Source: Aeromicrobium choanae (GTDB lineage: Bacteria; Actinomycetota; Actinomycetes; Propionibacteriales; Nocardioidaceae). From it: DNA of 64,000 nt. Position numbers and translations under genes: made by a program. Where the stretch lies: the NCBI RefSeq assembly GCF_900167475.1, contig NZ_LT796768.1, positions 1,240,001 to 1,304,000 on the forward strand. The letters are read 5' to 3'. This document shows positions 34,737 through 43,592 of this stretch, piece after piece. The notes beneath the pieces are model-generated. The model was not told the DNA's origin and did no database searches. It worked only from the letters and a program-made list of their open reading frames with translations. Each line of letters opens with the position of its first letter. Position 1 is the first letter of the stretch.

Positions 34737-35662
34737 TGACCACCACCCTGACCGACCGGTACGTCCACGCAGCCACCCGCTGGCTGCCGGGCAGCACCCG
34801 CACCGAGGTCGCCGCCGAGCTGCGCGAGCGGATCGGCGACACCGTCGCGGCCCGCGGCGGCACGCCTGACGCGGAGCGCGAGGCCCTCGAGGAGCTCGGC
34901 GACCCGCTGCGCGTGGCCGTCGACTACACGGGGCGCGAGCCCGTGCTCATCGGTCCTCGGCTGTTCTTCCCGTGGCTGCGTCTGACGACGATCCTCGTCG
35001 CGGTCGTGGCACCGATCGTCACCGCGGTCGTCGTCCTCGTCGACGCATTCGACGGCGACCCGATCGGGTCGATCATCGGCGGCGGCGTGTGGATGATGCT
35101 CGAGATGATCGTCCACCTGGTCTTCTGGACGACGCTCGTGTTCGTGGTCCTGGACTGGACGGGGACGAAGGCCGAGGTCGAGACCTGGTCCGTCGACCAG
35201 CTGCCTCAGCCGGACACCGGGACGAGCCTGTCCGATCTCATCGCCGGGCTGGTCTTCCTGCCGGTGTTCGCCGCGCTGATCATCTGGCAGCACGTCGGCT
35301 CGCCGTTCTTCGCCGACGGCGAGCGGATCCCGATGGCCGACCCCGACCTGTGGTCCTGGTACCTGCCACTGGTGCTCGTCACGCTGGGCCTGGAGCTGCT
35401 GCACCTGCTGTGGGTGTACCGCGCCGGGTGGACCTGGCCGGCGGCCTGGGCGAACCTCGCGCTCACCCTGCTGTTCGCCGTGCCCACGATCGTGCTGCTC
35501 CTCGACGGGGCGATCGTGAACCCCGACCTCGTCGCCCACCTCGGGTGGGACGCCGGCATCACCCAGAAGGCGATGAACGGGATCGCGGCGGGCGTGGGCC
35601 TGGTCAGCCTGTGGGAGGCGTTCGACGGCTTCCGCAAGGCGTACGCCCGCAGCCGCAGCTGA
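34736..35662 (+). CDS. Membrane protein with N-terminal HAAS-like (permease-prefix) domain
   Basis: A 308-residue protein. Residues 1-65 form a soluble helical domain, RYVHAATRWLPGSTRTEVAAELRERIGDTVAARGG, followed by EREALEELGDPLRVAVDYTGR; this matches the HAAS/permease-prefix region that often accompanies PadR genes. Six to seven membrane segments follow. Function unknown; likely a target or partner of the PadR switch. The ATG shares a base with the padR stop. Confidence 0.8.
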   Translation: MTTTLTDRYVHAATRWLPGSTRTEVAAELRERIGDTVAARGGTPDAEREALEELGDPLRVAVDYTGREPVLIGPRLFFPWLRLTTILVAVVAPIVTAVVVLVDAFDGDPIGSIIGGGVWMMLEMIVHLVFWTTLVFVVLDWTGTKAEVETWSVDQLPQPDTGTSLSDLIAGLVFLPVFAALIIWQHVGSPFFADGERIPMADPDLWSWYLPLVLVTLGLELLHLLWVYRAGWTWPAAWANLALTLLFAVPTIVLLLDGAIVNPDLVAHLGWDAGITQKAMNGIAAGVGLVSLWEAFDGFRKAYARSRS

Positions 35663-35680
35663 GCCGGCGCGGGGCGAGGG

Positions 35681-35932
35681 TCAGTAGCCCGAGCCCCGCG
35701 TCTGCGCGAGGTAGACCAGCGCGGCGACGGTGCCCAGCAGCGGCAGGATGCTGATCGGCTGGCGCACGACGATGTCGACGAAGATCGACAGCGGCAGGAT
35801 CACCAGCCAGATGTTCTTGGGCAGCGTGCCGGCCATCTCGAAGTCGTACGGCTTGCGGCGGATGCAGTCGACCAGGGCGAAGACCTTGGTGCACACCAAG
35901 ACCCACCAGATCAGTCCGGTCACGAAACCCAT
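35681..35932 (-). CDS. Small membrane protein, DUF2516 family
   Basis: An 83-residue protein with two or three hydrophobic helices: GLIWWVLVCTKVFALVDCIRRKPYDFE, then LPKNIWLVILPLSIFVDIV and a last helix. The K-x-F-A-L-x-D-x-x-R-x-K segment is the DUF2516 mark. In mycobacteria the family gene follows hbhA, as here. TAGTCT lies seven bases before the ATG (leaderless), inside the hairpin after hbhA, so it can be transcribed separately. Confidence 0.85.
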   Translation of the reverse strand: MGFVTGLIWWVLVCTKVFALVDCIRRKPYDFEMAGTLPKNIWLVILPLSIFVDIVVRQPISILPLLGTVAALVYLAQTRGSGY

Positions 35933-35939
35933 GGGGGGA

Positions 35940-35978
35940 AGACTACGGTGGGCACCACCCTGAGGTGATGCCCACCGT
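35940..35978 (-). terminator. Hairpin after hbhA-like gene, overlapping the DUF2516 promoter
   Basis: 10-bp stem 35945-35954 with 35969-35978, 20 bases past the stop at 35999. The TAGTCT -10 of the next gene (35940-35945) touches its base. Confidence 0.7.
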
Positions 35979-35998
35979 GGATTCTCTCGGGGACGAGG

Positions 35999-36946
35999 TC
36001 AGGCCGAGGCGGTCGGCGTGCCCGTGGACGACGTGGTCGTCGACGAGGTCGCGGCCTTCTTGGCCGGCGCCTTCTTCGCGGCGGTGGACTTCGTCGCCGT
36101 GGCCTTCTTCGCCGGCGTCGTCTTCGCCGGCGTCGTCTTCGCCGGTGTCGTCTTCTTGGCGGCCGGGGCCTTCTTCGCGGTCGAGGTGGACGCGGACTTC
36201 GTCGCCGGCGCCTTCTTGGCCGTCGTGGACTTCGCGGCCGGGGCCTTCTTGGCGGTCGAGGCCTTCTTGGCGGTGGTGGACTTCGCCGCCGTCGACTTCT
36301 TCGCCGCGGTGGCCTTGGTCGTCGACTTCTTGGCCGCGGCCTTCGTCGCGGCCGACTCCTTCTTCGCGGCGGTCGAGGCCGAGGTGCTCGACTTCTTGGC
36401 CGGCTTGGCCTTCTTCGTGCCAGACGGCGCCGTGGCCTTGCGGATGCGGGCCGAGCTGGCGAACGACGCGGCAGCCGCGCCGGCGCTCTCGGTGGCGTCC
36501 TCGACGGCCTCGGCGGCCTTGCCGGTCAGGTCCTCGGCCTTGGCGGTGAGCTCGTCGATGATCTCCTCGGCCTTGCCCTTGAGGTCGTCGACGAGGTCGT
36601 CGGCCTTCTCACGGAAGTCGTCGACCGCGCTCTTGAGGTCGTCGACCTTGACGTCCTCGACCTTGCCGCGCAGCTCGGCGACGAAGGCCTCGGCGCGGGC
36701 CGAGAAGTCCTCGGCGGCCGTGCGGACGTCGTCGACGGTCAGGCTCTTGGCCAGGACGCGGAAGTCGTCGCTCTTCTTCACGAGATCGGAGTAGGCGGCC
36801 GTGGCCGAGCCGAGCGCGGTCTGCGCGAGGGTCTCGGCCTTCTTCTGCAGGGTGCTCACGTCGAAGCCCTTGACCGTGGACGGCAGGGCGGCGATGTCGT
36901 CCAGGATGGACTTGATCTGGGCGTTGATGGTGTCGGTAATGCTCAT
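35999..36946 (-). CDS. HbhA-like coiled-coil protein with Lys/Ala-rich tail
   Basis: A 315-residue protein. Residues 1-160 are heptad-rich (DFSARAEAFVAELRGKVEDVKVDDLKSAVDDFREKADDLVDDLKGKAEEII), giving a long coiled coil. Residues 165-305 are low-complexity Ala/Lys/Thr/Pro repeats such as AKKAPAAKSTTAKKAPA and TPAKTTPAKTTPAKK, a nucleic-acid- or heparin-binding tail. Layout and neighbours match mycobacterial HbhA, a surface adhesin that also binds membranes. In a non-pathogen, a histone-like or surface role is equally possible. ATGA overlap with the XRE gene. Confidence 0.8.
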   Translation of the reverse strand: MSITDTINAQIKSILDDIAALPSTVKGFDVSTLQKKAETLAQTALGSATAAYSDLVKKSDDFRVLAKSLTVDDVRTAAEDFSARAEAFVAELRGKVEDVKVDDLKSAVDDFREKADDLVDDLKGKAEEIIDELTAKAEDLTGKAAEAVEDATESAGAAAASFASSARIRKATAPSGTKKAKPAKKSSTSASTAAKKESAATKAAAKKSTTKATAAKKSTAAKSTTAKKASTAKKAPAAKSTTAKKAPATKSASTSTAKKAPAAKKTTPAKTTPAKTTPAKKATATKSTAAKKAPAKKAATSSTTTSSTGTPTASA

Positions 36947-37326
36947 GGGTTCTCCTCGAGGTCTGCGGTTCCGACGAACGAACGGTAGATGTCCCGCAAC
37001 GCCGTCTTCTGGCGGGCGGTCAACCGCGGATCGCGGTCGATGGCGTCCTCGACCAGGGGCGCTCCCGACTGCTCGGCATCGAGGATGCCGGCGCGGACGT
37101 AGAGCGACTCGGCCGAGATCCTCAGTGCCTTCGCGATCTGCTGCAGCACCTCGGCGGACGGTTTGCGCAGACCTCGCTCGATCTGGCTGAGGTACGGGTT
37201 CGAGACGTCCGCGAGCTCGGCCAGCTGTCGTAGCGACATCTGCGCCTGGGTGCGCTGGTCACGCAGGTACTCGCCGAGCGACCCCACGGCCGACCCGACG
37301 CTTCCCGGCATGTTCAGCTTTCCCAT
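36943..37326 (-). CDS. XRE-family helix-turn-helix regulator
   Basis: A 127-residue protein. LGEYLRDQRTQAQMSLRQLAELADVSNPYLSQIERGLRKPSAEVLQQIAKALRIS is a clear XRE helix-turn-helix at about 17-71; the tail LTARQKTALRDIYRSF is helical. The neighbours (hbhA-like, then DUF2516) give the Rv0474-Rv0475-Rv0476 order known from Mycobacterium tuberculosis. Two starts are possible: the ATG at 37326, with GGAGG only one base away, or the ATG at 37311, with GGGAAAG six bases away; the second has better spacing. Confidence 0.88.
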   Translation of the reverse strand: MGKLNMPGSVGSAVGSLGEYLRDQRTQAQMSLRQLAELADVSNPYLSQIERGLRKPSAEVLQQIAKALRISAESLYVRAGILDAEQSGAPLVEDAIDRDPRLTARQKTALRDIYRSFVGTADLEENP

Positions 37327-37338
37327 GCCTCCAGCGTG

Positions 37339-37362
37339 CTTGCAAAAGTTAGCATTTGCAAG
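37339..37362 (-). promoter_or_regulatory. Inverted repeat upstream of the XRE/hbhA operon
   Basis: CTTGCAAA (37339-37346) and TTTGCAAG (37355-37362), 8-base AT-rich spacer, 13 bases from the first possible start. Candidate autoregulatory operator of the XRE protein. Confidence 0.65.
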
Positions 37363-37479
37363 CAAGTGTGATGCACCGGACACGGGGACGCGAATACATG
37401 GAACGCGTGGGGCTCGGGTTAGCCTGTGGTGGCCGATGTGCTCTCGGGCGGCCGCATCTTCGACCCAGCCCGCTTCTCC

Positions 37480-38946
37480 ATGACCTCCTTGCTCCACCGG
37501 GCCCTGCTCGCGTTCGCCCTCACCGGCACCCTCCTCATCGCTCCCGCCACCGCCGCGGACGCCGCCCCCAAGAAGCCGGCCAAGGTCACGAAGATCCGCG
37601 CGAAGACGAGCACGTCGACCCTCACGATCCACTGGGCGCGTCCCGCCCGCGCCAAGAAGGTCGCGATCTGCGTCAAGACCGCGCCCCGCGCGAAGTCCTG
37701 CATCCGGAAGGTCAGGACGCGCAAGAACTCCGTCACGTTCCGCAAGCTGCGCCCGAACTCCGGCACCGACTTCTACTACCGCCTCACGTCGTACCGCGGG
37801 AAGTACAAGGCCTCCACGCGCTGGAAGAAGGCGAACCTGCGCGTCGGCAAGGGCACCGCGAACCGCCTCGTGGGTGGCCGCGGGCACTACCTGTCCTACA
37901 ACTGGACGCCGGTGAGGAGCGCCTCGAGCTACCAGATCCAGCTGTCGACCAACCATCGCTTCAGCGGCAGGGTGATCCAGGCGAGCCGCCGCGGCCTCGG
38001 CGCCAAGGTGACCGGCCTCAACGGCGGCATGACCTACCACGCCCGCGTGCGTGGCGTGAACGGCACGGTCAAGGGCGCGTGGGGTCCCGTCACGCGTACC
38101 AGGCTGGCTGCCGTTCCCTCGCGGGTCACCGTCGCGACGTACAACCTGTGCGGCGAGGACAAGTGCCGCAGTGCCGACAGCGGCGCGTGGTTCCTGCGCA
38201 ACGTGCCGAAGTGGGCCGTTCGCAAGCCGCTGGCCGGCGCGGTGGTCCGGTCGGGCTCCCCCGACGTCGTGCTGACGCAGGAGTCGGCGACCAAGACTGC
38301 CTTCCACACCCAGCTGCCCGGGTTCAGTCGCGGCGCCTACAAGAGCGCCAAGACGATCTACTTCCGGTCGTCGCGATTCACCGCCCTCGGCGGCGGCGGC
38401 CTCACGCTGGACTCCGGCACCGGCCGGTACGCCACGTGGAACCTGCTGCGCGACCGCAGGACGGGCACCGCCTTCATCGTCGCCAACGCCCACCTGGAGC
38501 CGCACAAGGGCGCCCCTCGCGACGAGCTCCGCCTCAAGCAGACCGCGCGCCTGATCTCGAAGGTCAACGCCATCAACCCGCACCGCCTCCCCGTGGTGTG
38601 GGGCGGGGACTTCAACTCGAACGAGTCGAACGCGAACCAGAGCAATTACCCGGGCGGCTTCGACGCCCCCACCCAGCGCTTCGCGCGCCACGGCATCGTG
38701 AACTCGCTCGCGCTGGCGGGCTCGGTCATCAACGCCGAGCTGAACAGCGCCAACGCCGGCGTCCCGGTGCCGAAGGCCAACGGTCATCACGTCGACGCGA
38801 TCTTCGTCCCGAGCTCGGGAATCACGGTCGAGTCGTGGTCGATGCCGGCGAACTTCATCCAGACCGAGACCGGCCGCGAATACTCCACGCCGTTCCCGTC
38901 CGACCACAATCCCGTCGTCGCGAGGCTGGTCGTCGCGACCCCGTAG
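37480..38946 (+). CDS. Secreted endonuclease/exonuclease/phosphatase (EEP)-fold protein 1
   Basis: A 488-residue exported protein. The signal peptide TSLLHRALLAFALTGTLLIAPATAADA supports the ATG at 37480; in-frame GTGs from 37426 would add 18 non-signal residues. Two fibronectin-III-like domains (about 30-120 and 125-210) precede the EEP domain, where TYNLCGED, VLTQES, VWGGDFNSN, HHVDAIFV and FPSDHNPV hold the metal and catalytic residues of DNase I-like enzymes. Nuclease or phosphodiesterase activity outside the cell is likely. No Shine-Dalgarno is visible. Confidence 0.8.
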   Translation: MTSLLHRALLAFALTGTLLIAPATAADAAPKKPAKVTKIRAKTSTSTLTIHWARPARAKKVAICVKTAPRAKSCIRKVRTRKNSVTFRKLRPNSGTDFYYRLTSYRGKYKASTRWKKANLRVGKGTANRLVGGRGHYLSYNWTPVRSASSYQIQLSTNHRFSGRVIQASRRGLGAKVTGLNGGMTYHARVRGVNGTVKGAWGPVTRTRLAAVPSRVTVATYNLCGEDKCRSADSGAWFLRNVPKWAVRKPLAGAVVRSGSPDVVLTQESATKTAFHTQLPGFSRGAYKSAKTIYFRSSRFTALGGGGLTLDSGTGRYATWNLLRDRRTGTAFIVANAHLEPHKGAPRDELRLKQTARLISKVNAINPHRLPVVWGGDFNSNESNANQSNYPGGFDAPTQRFARHGIVNSLALAGSVINAELNSANAGVPVPKANGHHVDAIFVPSSGITVESWSMPANFIQTETGREYSTPFPSDHNPVVARLVVATP

Positions 38947-38949
38947 GAT
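38944..38949 (+). promoter_or_regulatory. Leaderless -10 box built on the upstream stop codon
   Basis: TAGGAT, six bases, GTG at 38956. The TAG is the stop of the preceding gene. Confidence 0.55.
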
Positions 38950-38955
38950 GCCCAC

Positions 38956-40464
38956 GTGGCCGGACTTTTTCGCACCGTGTGCCTGGTGGGCGCGGGTGTC
39001 GCGCTGACCGGGTTCGCCGGCCTGCTGGCCGCCACCACCGACTCCGAGGGCCACGGCCCGGTCGTCGAGCTGGCGGGGCTCGAGAAGCCCTATCTCAAGG
39101 TCACGTCGGTCGACGTCGACCCGCGCGAGGTCTCGCTGGCGTGGGCGGGCAACGGCAGCGAGTACCGGGTCAGCCTCGGCGACGACCTGACCAAGCCCAC
39201 GCGCACGATCATCACCACCCGGCCGCAGGCGGTCCTGCCCACGCCGGAGGCCGCCGACCCCAAGGGCCGCGTGAGCTACCGCGTCGAGGCGGTCGACGAG
39301 GGGGCCACCGAGCTCGCGGTCGAGGGCACCGTCACGCTGCTGCCGCACGTGCCGACGAAGCCGAAGGTGAAGCTCACGGCGCCCGAGGGCGCGGTGCTGA
39401 AGTGGAAGCGCGCCGCCTACGCCACCACGTACGACATCGCGGTGTCGCACTCCAAGCGCGACCTGCCGCGGAAGGTCCGGCGCCTGGCCAAGGGCGGCAC
39501 CTCCTTCGCCACCACCTCGCTCAAGCCCGAGAAGACCTACTACGTGCGCGTCCGCTCGGTCGGCGAGGCCGGCGTCAGCGAGTTCGGCCCGCCGATCAAG
39601 GTCACCACTCCCCCCGAGGCGTCGGAGTTCACGATCGGCTCGTGGAACATCTGCGCCGAGGCGTGCTCCGGCTACGGCGGCCGCCGCGGCCCGCAGGCCG
39701 CGCAGGTGCACGCGGCCGAGGTCGACGTCATGGCGGTGCAGGAGGCCGGGGGGAAGCGCGTCGGCCCCAGCACCAACGCCGCGTTCAGCGGGGGGCCGCG
39801 CGGCCTCGTGATGGCCGAGGGCGGCGGCAACTCGCGCTACCTCTTCTACTCGCCCGAGAAGTTCGAGCAGCTCGCCGGCGGTCGCTGGTCGCTGGGCCAC
39901 GGCCGCTGGGCCACGTGGGCACGCCTGGAGGACAAGGAGACCGAGCGGCCGTTCGTCGTCGTCAGCGTCCACCTGCTCAGCGGGCACAACAACACCGGCA
40001 AGCGTGCCTCCGAGATGCGCACCCTCATGGGGGGCCTCGCGTCGGTCAATCCCGCGGGCGACCCCGTCGTGCTGGCCGGCGACTTCAACTCCGGCACGCA
40101 CCGAAACGGCGACACCGTCGGCCCGATCGTTCGCGCGAACGGCTACCGCGACACCGTCGAGGTCGCCGAGGAGACCGAGAACGCCCAGGTCAACACCGGC
40201 AGCCGCCGCGGCGACTCCGCGATCATGTCCGCCGACCACGTCGACCACATCTACGTGTCCGACGCGTGGGCCGTCCCGGCCTGGAAGCAGTGGGCGAGCC
40301 TGAACGGCACCAGCTACGTCGGGCCGTGGCTGTCCGACCACAACATGATCGGCGCCACCGTGGCCCTCGAGCGCGAGGACGAGGAGCTCGTGAAGGAGCC
40401 CACCGAGGTCGTCACGGTGCCCGCGGAGATCGACGAGGACGTCGCACCGGGCACGCTCAACTGA
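38956..40464 (+). CDS. Secreted/anchored EEP-fold protein 2
   Basis: A 502-residue paralogue of its neighbours. N-terminal hydrophobic helix LFRTVCLVGAGVALTGFAGLLAATT may be a signal peptide or an anchor. Two FN3-like domains (about 50-130, 135-215) precede an EEP domain with WNICAEACSGY, MAVQEAGG, VVLAGDFNSG, ADHVDHIYVS and LSDHNMIG. An acidic tail of about 25 residues ends the protein. GTG start supported by the leaderless promoter. Confidence 0.85.
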   Translation: MAGLFRTVCLVGAGVALTGFAGLLAATTDSEGHGPVVELAGLEKPYLKVTSVDVDPREVSLAWAGNGSEYRVSLGDDLTKPTRTIITTRPQAVLPTPEAADPKGRVSYRVEAVDEGATELAVEGTVTLLPHVPTKPKVKLTAPEGAVLKWKRAAYATTYDIAVSHSKRDLPRKVRRLAKGGTSFATTSLKPEKTYYVRVRSVGEAGVSEFGPPIKVTTPPEASEFTIGSWNICAEACSGYGGRRGPQAAQVHAAEVDVMAVQEAGGKRVGPSTNAAFSGGPRGLVMAEGGGNSRYLFYSPEKFEQLAGGRWSLGHGRWATWARLEDKETERPFVVVSVHLLSGHNNTGKRASEMRTLMGGLASVNPAGDPVVLAGDFNSGTHRNGDTVGPIVRANGYRDTVEVAEETENAQVNTGSRRGDSAIMSADHVDHIYVSDAWAVPAWKQWASLNGTSYVGPWLSDHNMIGATVALEREDEELVKEPTEVVTVPAEIDEDVAPGTLN

Positions 40465-40519
40465 CGCCCGGCCCCGCCGTCGCGCCGAAAACCATGTGAC
40501 TGAAGTGACATGCGGCGGT

Positions 40520-40525
40520 TAGGCT
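40520..40525 (+). promoter_or_regulatory. -10 box of leaderless promoter
   Basis: TAGGCT, seven bases, ATG at 40533; TGACTG 17 bases upstream is a weak -35. Confidence 0.55.
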
Positions 40526-40532
40526 CTCGACC

Positions 40533-41834
40533 ATGCGTCTTCGCCTGCTCGCCTGCTCCGTGATCGCCGTCCTCACCGCGGCCACGCTCGGCGCGCCCGC
40601 CGAGGCCGCCTCCAAGAAGCCCGGCGGGGTCGGCCTGGTGTCGGTCACCGGCGCCTCCACGTACGAGTCGGCGGGCAAGAAGTACGCCAAGGTCTCGATC
40701 ACCTGGCCGAAGGCGACGCGCGCGAAGAAGTACCAGGTCTTCGTCGCCGGCTCCCACGCCGGCGTCCTGAAGGCCAAGAAGGCACGGGTCACCACGAAGT
40801 CCCGCAAGGCGACGATCACGAAGCTGCGCCGCAACCGCACCGTGTGGATCCAGGTGCGTGCCGTGAACGGCTCCAAGGCCGGCAAGCGGTCGGCCCGCAT
40901 CGCCCGCGTGACCCCCGCCGCGTCGAAGTCGCTCAGCACCCAGCGGCACCCCGCCTACCGCCTGATGAGCTACAACGTCTGCTCGAACGCGTGCAGCGGC
41001 TGGAGCTCGCGGATGCCCCTCGTGGTCAAGGAGGTCCTGCGGCTCAAGCCCGACGTCCTGGCCGTCCAGGAGGCCAGCCAGTGGAAGGGCGCCCAGATCC
41101 CGGGCTACACCGAGACCCTCGGCGGCAAGGACAACCGCCTCTTCTACCGCACCGCGGCCTTCGAGCAGGTCACGCAGCGGCTGACGGCCACCCAGCAGTC
41201 GTCCGAGTGCGAGCTGCAGCGCGACCCGACCACCAACCGCGTCGTCCGCGACGACAGCGGCGAGCCCGTGCGGGTCGAGCCGTGCGTCCTGCCGCTCGAC
41301 GGCGTCGCACAGCCCGAGGGCAAGGACGCGCCCTGGTCGGTCCTGCGCCACCGGGCCAGCGGCCAGGCCGTCGTCTTCGTGGGGATCCACCTCAAGGTCG
41401 ACGAGGCCCGTTCCAACGCCGCCGTCCGCGCCTCCCAGACGTCGAAGATCTTCACCGACCTCAACGGTCAGCTCGCCTGGTGGGGCAAGCGGATGCACAA
41501 CCTGCCCGTCGTCCTGCTCGGTGACTTCAACACGAACCGCAGTCGCGCCGGCAACAGCCGGCTCGAGACCGTGATGCACGCGAACGGCTTCTACGACGCC
41601 TACGAGCAGGCCCGCTCGGTGTCGCGCCAGCACTTCAACACCGCGAACCCGCGCTGGTCCACGAAGCCCGTCGTCGGTGTCACGTGGGGCGACCACGTGG
41701 ACAAGGTCTGGGTGCGGCCCGGCCGCTCGCGCGTGGTGCAGTGGGCGAACGTCGGCCGGATGTCCGGCGGCCGCTTCGTGGCCCCGCTGCCCTCGGACCA
41801 CCACCCGCTGATGGTGCGCGCCCAGGTCTCCTGA
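40533..41834 (+). CDS. Secreted EEP-fold protein 3
   Basis: A 433-residue exported protein. Signal peptide ending APAEAA near residue 24, one FN3-like domain (about 35-125), then an EEP domain: SYNVCSNACSGWSSR, LAVQEASQ, VVLLGDFNTN, GDHVDKVWV and PSDHHPLMV. The N-C-x-N-A-C-S-G pattern is close to that of protein 2. Shorter by one FN3 domain than the other two. Own leaderless promoter, so the three genes are not a single operon. Confidence 0.88.
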   Translation: MRLRLLACSVIAVLTAATLGAPAEAASKKPGGVGLVSVTGASTYESAGKKYAKVSITWPKATRAKKYQVFVAGSHAGVLKAKKARVTTKSRKATITKLRRNRTVWIQVRAVNGSKAGKRSARIARVTPAASKSLSTQRHPAYRLMSYNVCSNACSGWSSRMPLVVKEVLRLKPDVLAVQEASQWKGAQIPGYTETLGGKDNRLFYRTAAFEQVTQRLTATQQSSECELQRDPTTNRVVRDDSGEPVRVEPCVLPLDGVAQPEGKDAPWSVLRHRASGQAVVFVGIHLKVDEARSNAAVRASQTSKIFTDLNGQLAWWGKRMHNLPVVLLGDFNTNRSRAGNSRLETVMHANGFYDAYEQARSVSRQHFNTANPRWSTKPVVGVTWGDHVDKVWVRPGRSRVVQWANVGRMSGGRFVAPLPSDHHPLMVRAQVS

Positions 41835-41849
41835 CCAGGGCGCCGCGCC

Positions 41850-43592
41850 TCAGCCCTTCTTGTGGCGGGGCTTCTTGTCCTTCGCGTCGGGCTTGTCCTG
41901 GCCCGCGGGCTTGGAGTACGGCTTGCTCGCGCCCTTGGCGTAGGGCTTCGACGGCGGGCGCTTGCGCTCGCCGCCCGGACGGCCCGCATCGGGCTGGATG
42001 TCGATCTTCCGGCCCGAGATGCGGGTGCCGGCCAGCTGGTCGAACACCGCGTCGGGCAGGTCGGCCGGCAGCTCCACGATCGTGTGCTCGAGCCCGATCG
42101 TGATCTTGCCGAAGTCCGACCGCTTCAGGCCGCCCTCGTTCGCGAGCGCGCCGACGACCATCGCGGGCCGGATCTTGTGGCGCTTGCCCACGGCGAGCCG
42201 GTAGGAGGCCATGCCGTCGGAGGTGGGACGCGGGGCGCGCTCACTGCGCTCGCGCGGGGCCCGCTTCTCCTGCGGCGGGTCGGGACGCAGGAAGAACTCC
42301 TTGTCGTCCTGGCCCATCACCGCGAGCGCGGCCGCGATGTCGGTCATGTCGACGTCGTGCTCCTGCGCGTACTGCTCGACGAGCCCGCGGTAGACGCTGA
42401 ACTGCGGATCGCCCATGGCGTTCGTGATCGAGCTGGCGAACCGGTCGGCGCGACGGGCGTTGACCTCGTCGGGCGTCGGCACCGGCATCTGCTCCACCGG
42501 ACGGCCCGAGACCCGCTCGAGGGACTCGAGCATCCGGCGCTCGCGCGGGGTGACGAACACGATCGCGTCGCCCGAGCGGCCGGCGCGGCCCGTGCGGCCG
42601 ATGCGGTGCACGTAGGCCTCGGGGTCGTGCGGGATGTCGTAGTTGACGACGTGCGTGATGCGGTCGACGTCGAGACCGCGGGCGGCCACGTCGGTGGCCA
42701 CGACGATGTCGATCGCGCCGCTCTTGAGCTGGCCGACGGTGCGCTCGCGCTGGGCCTGGGCGAGGTCGCCGTTGAGCGCGGCCACGGTGTAGCCGCGGCT
42801 GCGAAGCTTCTCGGCGAGCTCCTCGGTGGCCGACTTCGTGCGCACGAAGATCAGCATCGCGTCGCCCTGCTCGACCTCGAGCACCCGCGTCAGCGCGTCG
42901 AGCTTGTTGTGGTGCGAGACCGGCATCCACCGCTGGCGCACGCTCGTGGTGCTGCGCTTCGCCTCGGGGGTCGAGATGTCCTGCGGATCGTGCAGGTACC
43001 GCTTCGCCAGCCGGCGGATGCCCGGCGGCATCGTCGCGGAGAACAGCGCGACCTGCTTGTACTCGGGGGTGTCGGCCAGGATGCGCTCGACGTCCTCGGC
43101 GAAGCCCATGTTGAGCATCTCGTCGGCCTCGTCCAGCACCAGCATCTCGAGGTGCGACAGGTCGAGGGAGCCGCGGTCGAGGTGGTCGATCACGCGACCG
43201 GGCGTGCCGACGACGACCTGCGCACCGCGCTTGAGGCCCTGCAGCTGGGCGCCGTAGCTCTGGCCGCCATAGACCGGCAGCACCTTCAGGCCCGTGCCCG
43301 AGGAGTAGCTCTGGATCGCCTCGCTGACCTGCAGCGCGAGCTCGCGCGTGGGCGCCAGGACGAGCGCCTGCGTGCGCGGCGAGCCGGGGTCAAGGCGCTG
43401 GACCATGGGCAGCGCGAAGGCGGCGGTCTTGCCGGTGCCGGTCTGGGCCAGGCCCACGACGTCGCCGCCCTTGAGCAGCGCGGGGATCGCCTGCGCCTGG
43501 ATCGGGCTGGGCGTCTCGTAGCCGAGCCCACGCACCACGGCGACGAGCGAGTCGTCGAGGCCGAGGTCGTCGAATGAGGTCTCTTCGGTCAT
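41850..43592 (-). CDS. deaD: DEAD-box RNA helicase with DbpA-type RNA-binding domain
   Basis: A 580-residue helicase. Q motif TPSPIQAQAIPALL, motif I AQTGTGKTA, Ia PTRELALQ, II VLDEADEMLNMGF, III FSATMP, V ATDVAARGLD, VI HRIGRTGRAGR. A C-terminal DbpA-like RRM (about 455-530, VGALANEGGLKRSDFGKITIGLEHTIVELP) and a Lys/Pro tail complete a CsdA/DeaD architecture. Unwinds structured RNA in ribosome assembly and cold growth. The ATG shares one base with the ygfZ stop. Confidence 0.94.
   Translation of the reverse strand: MTEETSFDDLGLDDSLVAVVRGLGYETPSPIQAQAIPALLKGGDVVGLAQTGTGKTAAFALPMVQRLDPGSPRTQALVLAPTRELALQVSEAIQSYSSGTGLKVLPVYGGQSYGAQLQGLKRGAQVVVGTPGRVIDHLDRGSLDLSHLEMLVLDEADEMLNMGFAEDVERILADTPEYKQVALFSATMPPGIRRLAKRYLHDPQDISTPEAKRSTTSVRQRWMPVSHHNKLDALTRVLEVEQGDAMLIFVRTKSATEELAEKLRSRGYTVAALNGDLAQAQRERTVGQLKSGAIDIVVATDVAARGLDVDRITHVVNYDIPHDPEAYVHRIGRTGRAGRSGDAIVFVTPRERRMLESLERVSGRPVEQMPVPTPDEVNARRADRFASSITNAMGDPQFSVYRGLVEQYAQEHDVDMTDIAAALAVMGQDDKEFFLRPDPPQEKRAPRERSERAPRPTSDGMASYRLAVGKRHKIRPAMVVGALANEGGLKRSDFGKITIGLEHTIVELPADLPDAVFDQLAGTRISGRKIDIQPDAGRPGGERKRPPSKPYAKGASKPYSKPAGQDKPDAKDKKPRHKKG

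Noticed and set aside
35668..35700. Hairpin after the PadR-linked membrane protein
   Set aside because: 8-bp arms with a 17-base loop that includes a neighbouring stop codon; not convincing as a terminator.
36100..36380. DNA tandem-repeat element
   Set aside because: The repetition is the codon-level image of the Ala/Lys/Thr/Pro tail of the hbhA-like protein.
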